Shown here piece by piece: positions 42,367 through 51,100 of a stretch of DNA of 55,704 nucleotides (position 1 is its first letter; each line of letters begins with the position of its first letter). A program made the position numbers and the translations under genes. The stretch spans positions 1 to 55,704 of the forward strand of contig JANYHK010000009.1 in the NCBI GenBank assembly GCA_025359105.1, written 5' to 3'. A model generated the notes under the pieces. It was not told the DNA's origin. It searched no databases and saw only the letters and a program-made list of their open reading frames with translations. The DNA comes from Myxococcales bacterium. GTDB lineage: Bacteria; Myxococcota_A; Polyangia; Polyangiales; Polyangiaceae.

Positions 42367-43617
42367 CTACCAGCCAGGCGGCGCGCGTCCGGCGGTGCCG
42401 CCGGCGGGCGCGTCCAGGAACGCGCTCGTCGCCAGATCGAGCGCCTTGCTCGACGCGGGCAGGCGGAAGTAGTTGCGGTGCCCCGGGTCGAGCTTGCACG
42501 GCGACGCGTCGGGTCGGGTGCCGAGCCGCGCGAGGCATCCCCACGGCGCGTCACCCTGATACATGACGTCGTCCGCGCCGGTTGGCAGGTCGGCGCCAGC
42601 GCGCACGTGACCCGGCGCAGCGGGTGGAGGCGCGTAGTCGACGGCGGCGGGGGCGACGAGGCCGAGAGCGTGAAGCGTCTCGCGCACCGCGGAGTATTCG
42701 ACGTAGCCGAGCGCTTGCCCGTCGGGCGACAGCGGGTTGCTGCGGCAGTCCGGCGGATGCGCCCGCGCCTGCAAGACCTCCCCTTTCCTGTGCGCGTCCT
42801 TGAGGGGCGCCGCGAGCGTCGCGGTGCTGCCGGACAGCTGCACGACGCGTACGTTTTCTCCGATGAGCGTGGCGTCGAACGGAGGCGCGGGGAAGCCCAC
42901 GTCCGCGGGGGCCGCGAGCTGCGCCTGCGCCGCGCCGGAGGGGGCATCGGCGGCGAGTGACGTCGCTGCGAGGAGACCGCCGACGTAGAGTGCGCTCATG
43001 TGACCGCGCACCGCCGGAGGGAGCGGCGCGCCGCCGCAGCTCCCGAAAGCGCGCCCGTCGTAGTAGGCGAGGTAGAGCTTGTGAGGATCGGCGAACGTCG
43101 GCGCGAGCTCGGCCTCCAGTCGATCGCGGAGCGTGCGCGGTCCCGCCGGCTCGCGCGCGGTGCCGTCGGCCATCGCGGCCTCGAAGAGCTCGGAGCGCAG
43201 CTTGACGTACGTGACGTCGATGATGCCGCCGCAGGTGTCGATGCGCAGCTTGGGCCCGCCGGTCTGCGCGGCGAGCCACGAGCTCCACGCAGTGACCGAT
43301 CGGCGAAGCGAGCCGTCGGTGTCGAGCTCGCGCGTCGCCGTTCGATCGCTCGGCTCCACGTAGAGGACGTGCACCTGGAAAGCGCTGCCGTGATCGTCGG
43401 GCAGATCGGTCGTGCTGCGCTTGCGGCGATAGGGATCCTCGGGCGGCGCCCCGGGGACGGCCTCGGCGCAGCGCTCCTTGATCACGCGCACGCTCGTCTC
43501 GTCGGGCGCGCGCACACGGCCGGTCGCCGGCGACTGCGGCGGCTCGCAGCCCGCCACCACGCCCGCCGCCCACGCCAGGAGCACCGCGACGATCCAGAGG
43601 TGCATCCGCTCGCGCAT
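42367..43617 (-). CDS. Lipoprotein of unknown function
   Basis: The 416-residue product has a signal peptide with lipobox VVAGC, followed by a mature region that contains FQVHVLYVEPSD, TAWSSWLAAQTGGPKLRID and LYLAYYDGRAFGSCGG; several Cys residues are probably disulfide-bonded in the periplasm. The segment around YDG and the preceding strand order suggest a secreted enzyme-like fold, but no catalytic motif is clear, and I do not assign a family. The ATG at 43617 is preferred; another ATG 9 nt upstream (43626) overlaps the boundary of the adjacent hairpin element. The promoter probably lies in or beyond that element. Confidence 0.8.
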   Translation of the reverse strand: MRERMHLWIVAVLLAWAAGVVAGCEPPQSPATGRVRAPDETSVRVIKERCAEAVPGAPPEDPYRRKRSTTDLPDDHGSAFQVHVLYVEPSDRTATRELDTDGSLRRSVTAWSSWLAAQTGGPKLRIDTCGGIIDVTYVKLRSELFEAAMADGTAREPAGPRTLRDRLEAELAPTFADPHKLYLAYYDGRAFGSCGGAPLPPAVRGHMSALYVGGLLAATSLAADAPSGAAQAQLAAPADVGFPAPPFDATLIGENVRVVQLSGSTATLAAPLKDAHRKGEVLQARAHPPDCRSNPLSPDGQALGYVEYSAVRETLHALGLVAPAAVDYAPPPAAPGHVRAGADLPTGADDVMYQGDAPWGCLARLGTRPDASPCKLDPGHRNYFRLPASSKALDLATSAFLDAPAGGTAGRAPPGW

Positions 43618-43627
43618 GGACGGCATC

Positions 43628-43903
43628 CTAGATGGCCGAGCATGATTCTCGGTGAGAATCATGCTCGGCCATCTAGATACAACCCTTACGGGGCTTCGCC
43701 CCCTCGTCGCTGGCGCGACGAGCCTCCCCGAAATCGCCTTCGGCGACTCGTGCGTTGCACGAGCAGAAAGGGAGAGCTTGGCCCGTGCGTCCGCACGGTT
43801 GCCGAAGGCATACCGGGGTGGTTCCGACACTGGAGCGGCGGAGGGGCGGAGCCCCACGAGACGAAGGCTACATCGCGGAGCATGATCATGCTCCGCGATG
43901 TAG
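43628..43903. repeat. 276-bp cluster of perfect hairpins (MITE-like element)
   Basis: The left end is a 23-bp perfect stem (43628-43650 with 43654-43676, loop GGT). It is followed by GGGGC, TTC, GCCCC (43690-43702); CTCGTCGC and GCGACGAG (43703-43722); TCGCC, TTC, GGCGA (43734-43746); CTCGTGC, GTT, GCACGAG (43747-43763); CCGTGC and GCACGG (43784-43798); GGGGC, GGA, GCCCC (43843-43855). The right end is a 36-nt perfect palindrome (43868-43903). Left and right end hairpins share GAGCATGAT and its complement but differ in flanking stem bases. No protein-coding frame fits. It occupies the divergent promoter region between a lipoprotein gene and a kinase gene. Confidence 0.85.
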
Positions 43904-43948
43904 ATGGGTCGCACCCGTCGTTTGCCCGCGTTATCGTCAATCCTGCCC

Positions 43949-45172
43949 ATGGGCTTCTGGTCGTTCCTGCGGAAGAAGGACGCGGACCTTCCCGCCGCCG
44001 GCCCGGCGCGCGAGGAGCCGCCGCCAGCCAGCAGCGCCGACCCGCTGCCCAAGGAGCTCGAGATCATCGCGCGCGTCGGTGGCGCCGGAGGGCCGACGAT
44101 CGCTGACGCGATCGCGCGCTTTCGGATCTTGCGGCAGAGCCCGGACGAGGGGCGCGCCGTCCACGAGCTCGCCCGCCTCCACGCCGAGAGGGCGCTCCCC
44201 GAGGAGCTCGCCGTGGCGGTGGCGTCGGCGCTCGTCGACCGCGGCGAGGCGTCGCTGGCGCTGAAGCTGCTGGCGTCGATCCAGAGCTCGGCGGCGCTCA
44301 TCCTCCGCGCGGACCTCTACGGCGCCGCCGGCGACGTCCCCACCGCGCTCGCGTTGACCGAGCGCGTGCTCCTGCGCGATCTCGACCTCCCGGGCGCGCG
44401 CGATCGCCATCGCCGGTGGCGCGAGGCCCTCGGCTACCGCGACGATGCCCGGCGCGAAGCAGAGACCGGCGCGACGGTGGTGACGCGTGAGCCGGACGCG
44501 CCGTTCTTGCTGCTGCGCGAGGTCGCGCGCGGCGGCGCGGGAGCGGTCTACGAGGCCGAGGATCGAGAGCTGTCGCGCAAGGTCGCGCTGAAGGTCTACC
44601 ACCACGTCGAGCGCGATCGCGCGCAGCTCGCGCACGAGGCGCGCGTGGCCGCCGAGCTCGCCGGACCCGGCGTCGTGCGGGTCTTCGACGCCGATCCGGC
44701 CCACGGATGGCTCGCGCTCGAGTGGGCGCCGCTCGGAGCGATCCGCGATCACGTCCGCGCCAAGGACCACGCGACGCTCGCGCCGGTGGAGCGCTGGGCG
44801 CTGCCGCTGGCTGCGGCGCTCGCCCGCGTGCACGCAGGCGGATGGGTGCACCACGACGTGAAGCCGGCCAACGTGCTGCTCGTCACGCCGGAGACGCCGC
44901 TCCTCGCCGACTTCGGCACCGCGCGGCGCGTGGGCGAGCCGAGCCCCGCCGGCAGCATCGGGTACGTGTCGCCGGAGCGCCTGAAAGGGCGCGCCAGCGA
45001 TCCGCGCGACGACGTCTACGGCTTCGGCAGGCTCCTCGAGGACGTGCTCGACGCGCTCGCTGATCCGGCGCTCGAGAAGTGGCGGCCCATCGCGTCGGCG
45101 TGCGTCGGTCCCGACGATGCGCGTCCCGCCGACGCGCGCGCGCTCGTCACCCGATTGCGCGTCGAAGGGTAG
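43949..45172 (+). CDS. Ser/Thr protein kinase with N-terminal helical region
   Basis: The 407-residue protein has an Ala/Leu-rich helical N-terminus (about residues 1-165, TPR-like) and a C-terminal Hanks-type kinase domain: glycine loop VARGGAGAVYEAED (about 190-203), VALKVYHH with the catalytic Lys, a Glu in the following helix, catalytic loop HHDVKPANVLL (Asp303; His-His-Asp in place of His-Arg-Asp), LADFGTA, and GSIGYVSPERLKG. The non-RD catalytic loop implies activation-loop phosphorylation is not essential. No transmembrane segment is present, unlike most bacterial kinases of this type. Its 3' end overlaps the small convergent gene by 26 nt. FHA protein 40027-41205 is a candidate partner. 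Confidence 0.92.
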   Translation: MGFWSFLRKKDADLPAAGPAREEPPPASSADPLPKELEIIARVGGAGGPTIADAIARFRILRQSPDEGRAVHELARLHAERALPEELAVAVASALVDRGEASLALKLLASIQSSAALILRADLYGAAGDVPTALALTERVLLRDLDLPGARDRHRRWREALGYRDDARREAETGATVVTREPDAPFLLLREVARGGAGAVYEAEDRELSRKVALKVYHHVERDRAQLAHEARVAAELAGPGVVRVFDADPAHGWLALEWAPLGAIRDHVRAKDHATLAPVERWALPLAAALARVHAGGWVHHDVKPANVLLVTPETPLLADFGTARRVGEPSPAGSIGYVSPERLKGRASDPRDDVYGFGRLLEDVLDALADPALEKWRPIASACVGPDDARPADARALVTRLRVEG

Positions 45173-45395
45173 GCTCTTCCGGCAGCGAGACCTCCGCCTC
45201 GTCGGCGTCGTTCGCAAGCTCGTGCCACGAGCCTGGCGCCGACGGGACGAGCATGGCGGCCTCGACCCGCACCGGTCCACGGACGCGCTTGCGGAAAGAG
45301 AGCTGCGTGTCGAGCGCGCCGAGCTTGGCGCGCACGACCGTTTCGTTCTTGCGGGTGCGCATACGCCAGTCGAGCGTGAAGGTGCGGTCGGCCAT
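45147..45395 (-). CDS. Small hypothetical protein
   Basis: The 82-residue frame starts at an ATG at 45395 and reads MADRTFTLDWRMRTRKNETV, then AKLGALDTQLSFRKRVRGPV and a C-terminal SWHELANDADEAEVSLPEE. Codon use matches real genes in the window, with GC-rich third positions. It is not recognised. The ribosome-binding site is weak, and the 3' end overlaps the kinase gene by 26 nt, so it could be spurious. Confidence 0.5.
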   Translation of the reverse strand: MADRTFTLDWRMRTRKNETVVRAKLGALDTQLSFRKRVRGPVRVEAAMLVPSAPGSWHELANDADEAEVSLPEEPTLRRAIG

Positions 45396-45463
45396 GGGTG
45401 CATCCGGCTGTAGAGCAGGAGCTGGGCCACATCCCCGCACGCGGACTTACTGGATTTTTCCTG

Positions 45464-45504
45464 GGGTGGATCGCGACCGCGCGCGACGCAGTCGCGATCC
45501 ACCC
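45464..45504. repeat. 14-bp perfect inverted repeat in a divergent promoter region
   Basis: GGGTGGATCGCGAC (45464-45477) is followed after 13 nt by its exact complement (45491-45504). It lies about 60 nt before the UshA-like gene start at 45566 and 69 nt before the divergent small gene, so it could be an operator or a terminator. An AT-rich patch (45453-45460) is adjacent. Confidence 0.75.
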
Positions 45505-45565
45505 GCGAGCCCCCGCGCGGTCGGGCAAGTGGAGATCCCCCCGTTAATCGAGTAAAGCGGCGGAG

Positions 45566-47326
45566 ATGCGCTTCGCTCCTTCCTTGATCGTCGCCGGTCT
45601 CCTGGGCTCGGGCGGCGCCTTCTTCGCGTGCACCCTCGACGCCGGCGTCCCCCTGGCGCCGGCCGACGCCGGTACCGCCGACGCCCCGCTTGCCGAGGCC
45701 GCAGCGCCACCCGACGGACCGGCCCCCGTGGGCCCGATCACCGCCGACGTGCAGCTGCTCGACCTCTCCTCCCTGCGCGGCCAGGTGGAGCCGTTTGCCG
45801 AAATCGACGGGGACGGCGGGACCCAGACGTACGGCGGCCTCGAAGCCCTCGCCGCGTACTTCGCCAAGGAGCGCGCGGCGACAGCCGCCACCGTCGTCCT
45901 CACCGGCGGAGACGTCGTGGGCGCGACGAGCGCGCTCTCGTCCCTGAACGACGATGCGCCGACGATCTCCGGCCTCAACCTGCTCCACACGGCCGCCGCG
46001 ACGTTCGGGCCCCACGACTTCGAGCGCGGCAATGCCTTCCTTGCCGCGCGGCTCGAGGGCTCGACGTTTCGTTGGGTGTCGACCAACATCCCGCAGGTGG
46101 GCCGCGCGGCGGGGGCGAGCGCGGTCACGCCGTTCGTCCTCGTCGATGTCGGGCAGACGCGCGTCAAGGTCGCCGTGCTCGGGCTCTCCGCACCGGACCT
46201 CGCGACGCTCGTGCCGCCGGGCGCGCTCGGCGCCGCCTCCGTCGGCGACGCCGTCACGGCGACGAACAGCGCCGCGCTCGCCGCGCGTGCGGCCGGCGCG
46301 CACGTCGTCGTCGCGCTCGCGCACTTCGGGGCCACCGGCGTCGTACTCGATGGGGCAGTGGGGCCGCTCGTCGACTACGCCAGGCAGGTCAGGGGCGTCG
46401 ACGTCGTCTTCGGCGGGCAGACCGACCAGCTCGTGAGCACGTCCGTACAGGGCGGGCCGCTCGGAACGACGCTCGTGCTCCAGAACCGCGACCGCGGCCG
46501 CACGTACGCGAAAGTGAAGCTCCACATCGAGAACGGCGTCCTCACGACCGCAACGCCTTCCATCGTGGAGACGTCGACCGCGGGCGTGGCGCCGGATCCG
46601 GCGGCGACGGCGCTCCTCAAGCCCTACCGCGACGGCCTCGCCGCGGCGCTCGATGGCAAGCTGGGCAAGGTCGCCATCGCCTTCGCACGCGACGGCGTCG
46701 CCGAGCGCACGGTCGAAGCGCCGCTCGGCGATTTCGTGGCCGACGCGCTCCTCGATCAGTACGCCTCGGCCGGCGCGCGCATCGCGCTCGTCAACGCCGG
46801 CACGCTCACCGCGGGCCTCCCCTCCTCGTACGCGCCCGCCGACAAGTCGCTGCACCGCCCGGCAAGCGGGTACGACCAGGTGAGCCCTTACGATCTGGTC
46901 GCGGGCGACGCGTACGCCACCGTCCCGCCGACCGCGTCGTGCGTGGTGCGACAGCTGAGCGGCCAGACCCTGTGGAACGTGCTCGAGACCTCGGTCGGGA
47001 CGGCGCCGCAGCCCTCGAGCGGCTTCTTGCACGTCTCCGGCCTCTTTCTCACCTACAAGGCGTCGAGCCCGAAGGGCGCGCGCGTGCAGTCGATCACGCT
47101 GGCCAGCGGGAGCCCGGTGGCAAAGGACGCGACCCTCTACACCGTCGTCATGACCGACGCGACGAGCCGCGGCGACGACGGGTACACCATGCTCGTCGAG
47201 ACGCTGCCGACGCCCGGACGGCGCCTCGTCGCCGACGTCCTCCGCGAGTACGTTCCTCGCGTGTCGGCGGGCTCGCCGGGCGGCATCGGCCTCCCTGCCG
47301 CCGGACGCGTCACGAAAATTCCCTAG
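45566..47326 (+). CDS. UshA-like 5'-nucleotidase lipoprotein with altered metal site
   Basis: The 586-residue product has a lipoprotein signal (GGAFFAC), an Ala/Pro linker, a metallophosphoesterase domain (about residues 55-340) and a 5'-nucleotidase C-terminal domain (about 370-580; IALVNAGTLTAGL, SPYDLVAGDAYATVP, ITLASGSPVAKDATLYTVV). The metal ligands are changed: the first block is LLDLSSLRG where NDLHG-like sequence is expected, GGD (114-116) is kept, the GNHE block is GPHD (148-151), and GHTH is GGQTD (283-287). It is therefore probably catalytically impaired or uses a different metal, and may bind ligand rather than hydrolyse it. Confidence 0.85.
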   Translation: MRFAPSLIVAGLLGSGGAFFACTLDAGVPLAPADAGTADAPLAEAAAPPDGPAPVGPITADVQLLDLSSLRGQVEPFAEIDGDGGTQTYGGLEALAAYFAKERAATAATVVLTGGDVVGATSALSSLNDDAPTISGLNLLHTAAATFGPHDFERGNAFLAARLEGSTFRWVSTNIPQVGRAAGASAVTPFVLVDVGQTRVKVAVLGLSAPDLATLVPPGALGAASVGDAVTATNSAALAARAAGAHVVVALAHFGATGVVLDGAVGPLVDYARQVRGVDVVFGGQTDQLVSTSVQGGPLGTTLVLQNRDRGRTYAKVKLHIENGVLTTATPSIVETSTAGVAPDPAATALLKPYRDGLAAALDGKLGKVAIAFARDGVAERTVEAPLGDFVADALLDQYASAGARIALVNAGTLTAGLPSSYAPADKSLHRPASGYDQVSPYDLVAGDAYATVPPTASCVVRQLSGQTLWNVLETSVGTAPQPSSGFLHVSGLFLTYKASSPKGARVQSITLASGSPVAKDATLYTVVMTDATSRGDDGYTMLVETLPTPGRRLVADVLREYVPRVSAGSPGGIGLPAAGRVTKIP

Positions 47327-48012
47327 CTCGCGCCGCGATCCCGCACACCGCGCGGGTACTTGGCGCGGGTGAAGAGCGCATCGAGCGAGCGATCGTGGGC
47401 GGCGCCAAGGACCGGCAGGGCCACCATGGCGCCCACGAGCACGAAGAACATGTCCCACTGCGCGTCCCACGGATCGCCCTGCGCGCCGAGGAACGCCTCC
47501 CCGACGTCGCCGGCGACGAGGAACGTCGTGCACATCTCGAGCAGCTCCCAGAAAGCGCCGAGGGCGAGGGCGACGCTGCAGATGAGGAACGCGAGCCAGC
47601 CTCCGCGCTCCAGAGGCGTCCGCCGCAGGAAAACCTCGCGGAGCACGATGGCGGGAATGAAGCCGAGCGCGAAGTGGCCGACGCGATCGTAGTGGTTGCG
47701 GCTGAAGTGGAGCGTGTCTCTCGCCCAGTTGCCGAGGGGCGTGGCGGCGTACGTGTAGAAGCCGCCGTAGTCGAGGACGAGCATGTGCACGAAGACGAGC
47801 GCGTAGACGAGGCGCGACATCGGGAAGCGCGGAAAAGCCAAGGCGAGCCCGCCGACGGCGAGCAGGCCGGGGACCACCTCGAGGAGCCAATTTTCGCGGC
47901 CGGCCGGGGGCCGCACGCCGCTCGCCGCGAGCACCAGCACGAGGACGGTGAGGAGCACGAGAGGGAAGCGGGCCTCGTCGTAGGTGCCGTGGACGGCGGG
48001 CGGCGACTTCAC
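47323..48012 (-). CDS. DUF2238-family integral membrane protein
   Basis: The 229-residue product has about six hydrophobic segments (for example LVLLTVLVLVLAASG and FPMSRLVYALVFVHMLVLDYG). Motifs HYDRVGHFALGFIPAIVLRE and LGAFWELLEM, and the closing DPWDAQWDMFFVLVGAMVALP, are characteristic of DUF2238 (YjdF-like) proteins, whose function is unknown. I chose GTG 48012; a longer form from GTG 48084 is possible but adds AT-rich, non-conserved sequence. It is convergent with the UshA-like gene, overlapping its end by 4 nt, and divergent from the macroglobulin-like gene. Confidence 0.82.
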   Translation of the reverse strand: MKSPPAVHGTYDEARFPLVLLTVLVLVLAASGVRPPAGRENWLLEVVPGLLAVGGLALAFPRFPMSRLVYALVFVHMLVLDYGGFYTYAATPLGNWARDTLHFSRNHYDRVGHFALGFIPAIVLREVFLRRTPLERGGWLAFLICSVALALGAFWELLEMCTTFLVAGDVGEAFLGAQGDPWDAQWDMFFVLVGAMVALPVLGAAHDRSLDALFTRAKYPRGVRDRGAS

Positions 48013-48110
48013 GCCCGCGAGAATCCGCCGGGCGAGGCCGTTCGGAAAAGAAAACCGTGCGCCGAGGGGAAAATCGCGGGGCACTCTCGTCCCCGTGGGA
48101 ACCTGCGGGG

Positions 48111-51100
48111 ATGCTGCGTGTCGAGCCCAAGGTGAACCCGCGTTCCGTCCTCTCCCCCGCCTCCCCCCTCCTCTGGTGCATCGTCCTCGGCGCGGTGGCG
48201 CTCGCGGCCGTCGGCCGGTCGTCCGACGCCGCCGGCGCGCCCGACCCGGCGGCGCGCGGGCTCGATCTGTTCCTGCACGTCCCCACGCAGGCGCCGCCGC
48301 GCGGCCTCGTGCCCGTGCAGGTGGAGGCGATCGGATTCCCGACGGCGGTGACGACGCAACCCCTCTCGAACGTGACGATCGAGGCGGTCTGGAACCCCGA
48401 GCATCTCGGCGCCAACGTATCCGCGGCGCCGCCCGCCGTGCGCGTGAAGGCCGACGCCAACGGGCGCGCCCATCTCGACGTTCCCATGCCCGACGGCGAC
48501 GAGCTCGAGCTCGAGCTCCTCGTCGGCGTCCGCTCGGGCGCGCATGCCCGAACGCGAACCGTGAAGGTGAAGCGCGTCCGCCCCTACGACGTGGCGCTCT
48601 TCGTCCCCGACCGGCGCGTCGTCCCCGGGAGCACCATCAGCGCGTGGGTCCTCGTGACGAGCGCGCTCAGCGGCAGCCCCGTCCCGGAGGCGCCGCTGAC
48701 GTTGACCCTCGGCGAAGGCGGCGTGCCGCGTTTCCGCGTCGACGTCATGACCGACGTGTCCGGCACCGCAATGGCGCGCGTGCCGATCCCCATCAGCGAA
48801 GAGCCGACGTGGACGTGGCACCTGTCGGCGGCCGCGCGTCTGGGCGCATTCGGTGCCGGAGAGGGCGGCGTGGACCTCACGCCGCGCGACGAGACGCCGG
48901 GGAAGCCGCAGCTTCGCGTGTCGTGGACCGAGGACAGCGTGCTCGCGGGTGACGTAGCGCACTTCGCGCTGCGCGTTCGCGATGCGAGTGACCAGCCGGT
49001 GACCGGGCAGCCGATCCGCTACTGGATCGGGCCGCGCGGAACGGAGCCGCCCAAGGAGGCCGCCGCGTGGGAGAAGGCGTCGACACGCGCGGTGACCAGC
49101 CCCGCCGGCGAGGTGACCGGTGAGGCCACGGCTCCGACGACGGTGGTGACCGGCGTGGGGACGGAGCTCCGCGTCGTCGCGCGCGCCGAGGTGGACGGCC
49201 GCGAGCTCACCGCGCAAGCGACGGTGACCGTCGGCGCGCCGGCGGCGGAGGTGACGCTGACGGCGGAGGGCGACCGCGTCGTGCCCGGCCTCGACCAGCG
49301 CGTCCTCTTGACGGTGCGCGACGGCAAGGGGCGGCCGGTGGTCGCCCCGTTCCGCGTCGACGCCGACGGGCTGCTCGCGCGCGTGCGCACCGACGCGCAC
49401 GGCGAGGCCGAGATCGTCTGGCGTGCGCCGCTCGATCTGGGCGCGATGCGGCAGACCGGGCCGTGCGCCGGTGGCGTCGCGGCGGCGGTGACCGTGCGCG
49501 CCGAGGCGCAGGTGCCGGAGCTGGCCACCCACCCCGATCCCTTCGAGCTCTGCGTGAAGGTCGATCGCGACGCGACGTCGCTCGTACGGCCCGAACGCAC
49601 GCTCGTGCGCGCCGGCGAACGGGTGCGCGTGCGCGTGCTCTCGAGCGACGCGAAGCCCGCCGGCGCGCGCGCGGCGCCGCGCAAGGGGCCGTGGAGCATC
49701 GTCGCGACGAACCGCGCGGGGACGTCTTCGGCGAGCACGTGGATCGAGGACGGCGCCGCAGGCGGCGAGCTCGCGATCCCCGTAGGCGCCAGCGGCGTGT
49801 GGTCGCTCAGCGCCGTCTCGCCCGGCGGGCAGGCGCAGGCGCGCGTGACGGCGGGCGCGGTGCTCGTGGTGCCGCCAGTCCTCCCGAAGCTCGCCGCGAA
49901 GGTGACGGGCGGGCGGGCGGCCCCGGGCGGCGCCGTCGACGTGGAGGCCACGCTCACCGACGGAGCCGGCCATCCCATGGTGGGCTCGGTGTCGGCCATC
50001 ATGATCGACCGCCACGGCGGCGGCTCGATCGGAGGCCTGACCGCGCTCGATACGCGCCGCAAGCTCTGTCGCGACGCGGGCGCCGACGACGAACGCTGCG
50101 ATCCGTTCGTCGAAGGCGATCCCGCGCTCGAGCCGCTGCGACGCGCCTTGCTCGCCGGGGTCGGCGTCGCGCTCGCCCCCGAGAGCGATCCGGAGGGCCG
50201 CATGCAGGCCGAGCTCCGCGATGCGTTCCGCGGGGTCGTCCACTCGCTCGAGGGGGCCGTCTTCGAGGCCGCGCGGACGCCGGAGCAGCTGCGCGACGTC
50301 CGGCGGCGCGGCGAGGGCGGCGCGTGGCAGTGGAACCCCGAGCTGATGACGCTCGTGACGGCGGCGATGGAGCCGAAGCCGGTCACGCCCGGCGGCGAAC
50401 CACTCACGCTCGGCGACCTTTTCGCTATCGACGGTCAGGTCACGTTCAGCAACGTCGCGCGGCGCATCACGCGCCTGAAGCTGTTCCGCGTGCTCGCCGA
50501 GATGCGCCGCTTCAAGATCGAGAAGGCGCTCGACGCCGACGAGCCGGCGCTCAAAGACCCCAACGCCATGCTCCGTCGCCTCGTGCGCGACGGCCGGCTC
50601 GACGAAGGGGCGCTCATTGATCCGTGGGGAGGCTCGCTGCGGTTCGTGCAGACGCAGGCCGCGCCGACGCCGTTCCTGACGGTTGCGCGCGGCTGGGAGC
50701 TGCGCGCGCCGGGCCCCGACGGCCAGGCGGGCACCGCGGACGACGTACGCGATCCGTTCGAGCGCGTCCTCAGGTCGGGCAGCCCGTACGCCGTCGCCGT
50801 GCAGGAGGATCGCATCGTCGACGCGAAGTGGGACATGGAGGTGGCCGAGACCACGGTGAGCGCGTGGCAGACGATGTTCGAGGAGCTCACCGGCACGGCG
50901 CTCGGCAGCGGCGGAGGCACCGGCAGCGGTATCGGGCTTGGCGGGATCGGCAGCGGCGGAGGCGGCAGCGGCCACGGCTTCGGCTCCGGCTCCGGACGCA
51001 TCTCGACGGGCAACCCATCGGGGGTCGCGTACTGGTCGCCGCCCGTGCGCACCGACAAGAACGGCCGCGCGGTTCTTCACGTGCCGCTCGGCGACATCGA

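Noticed and set aside
43628-43903. Hairpin cluster considered as a CRISPR array
   Set aside because: The units are hairpins of different sequence and length; there are no equal direct repeats with uniform spacers and no cas genes.
43937-48487. A 1516-codon open frame on the minus strand
   Set aside because: It crosses five well-supported genes and has no recognisable domain; long antisense frames are expected at this GC content.
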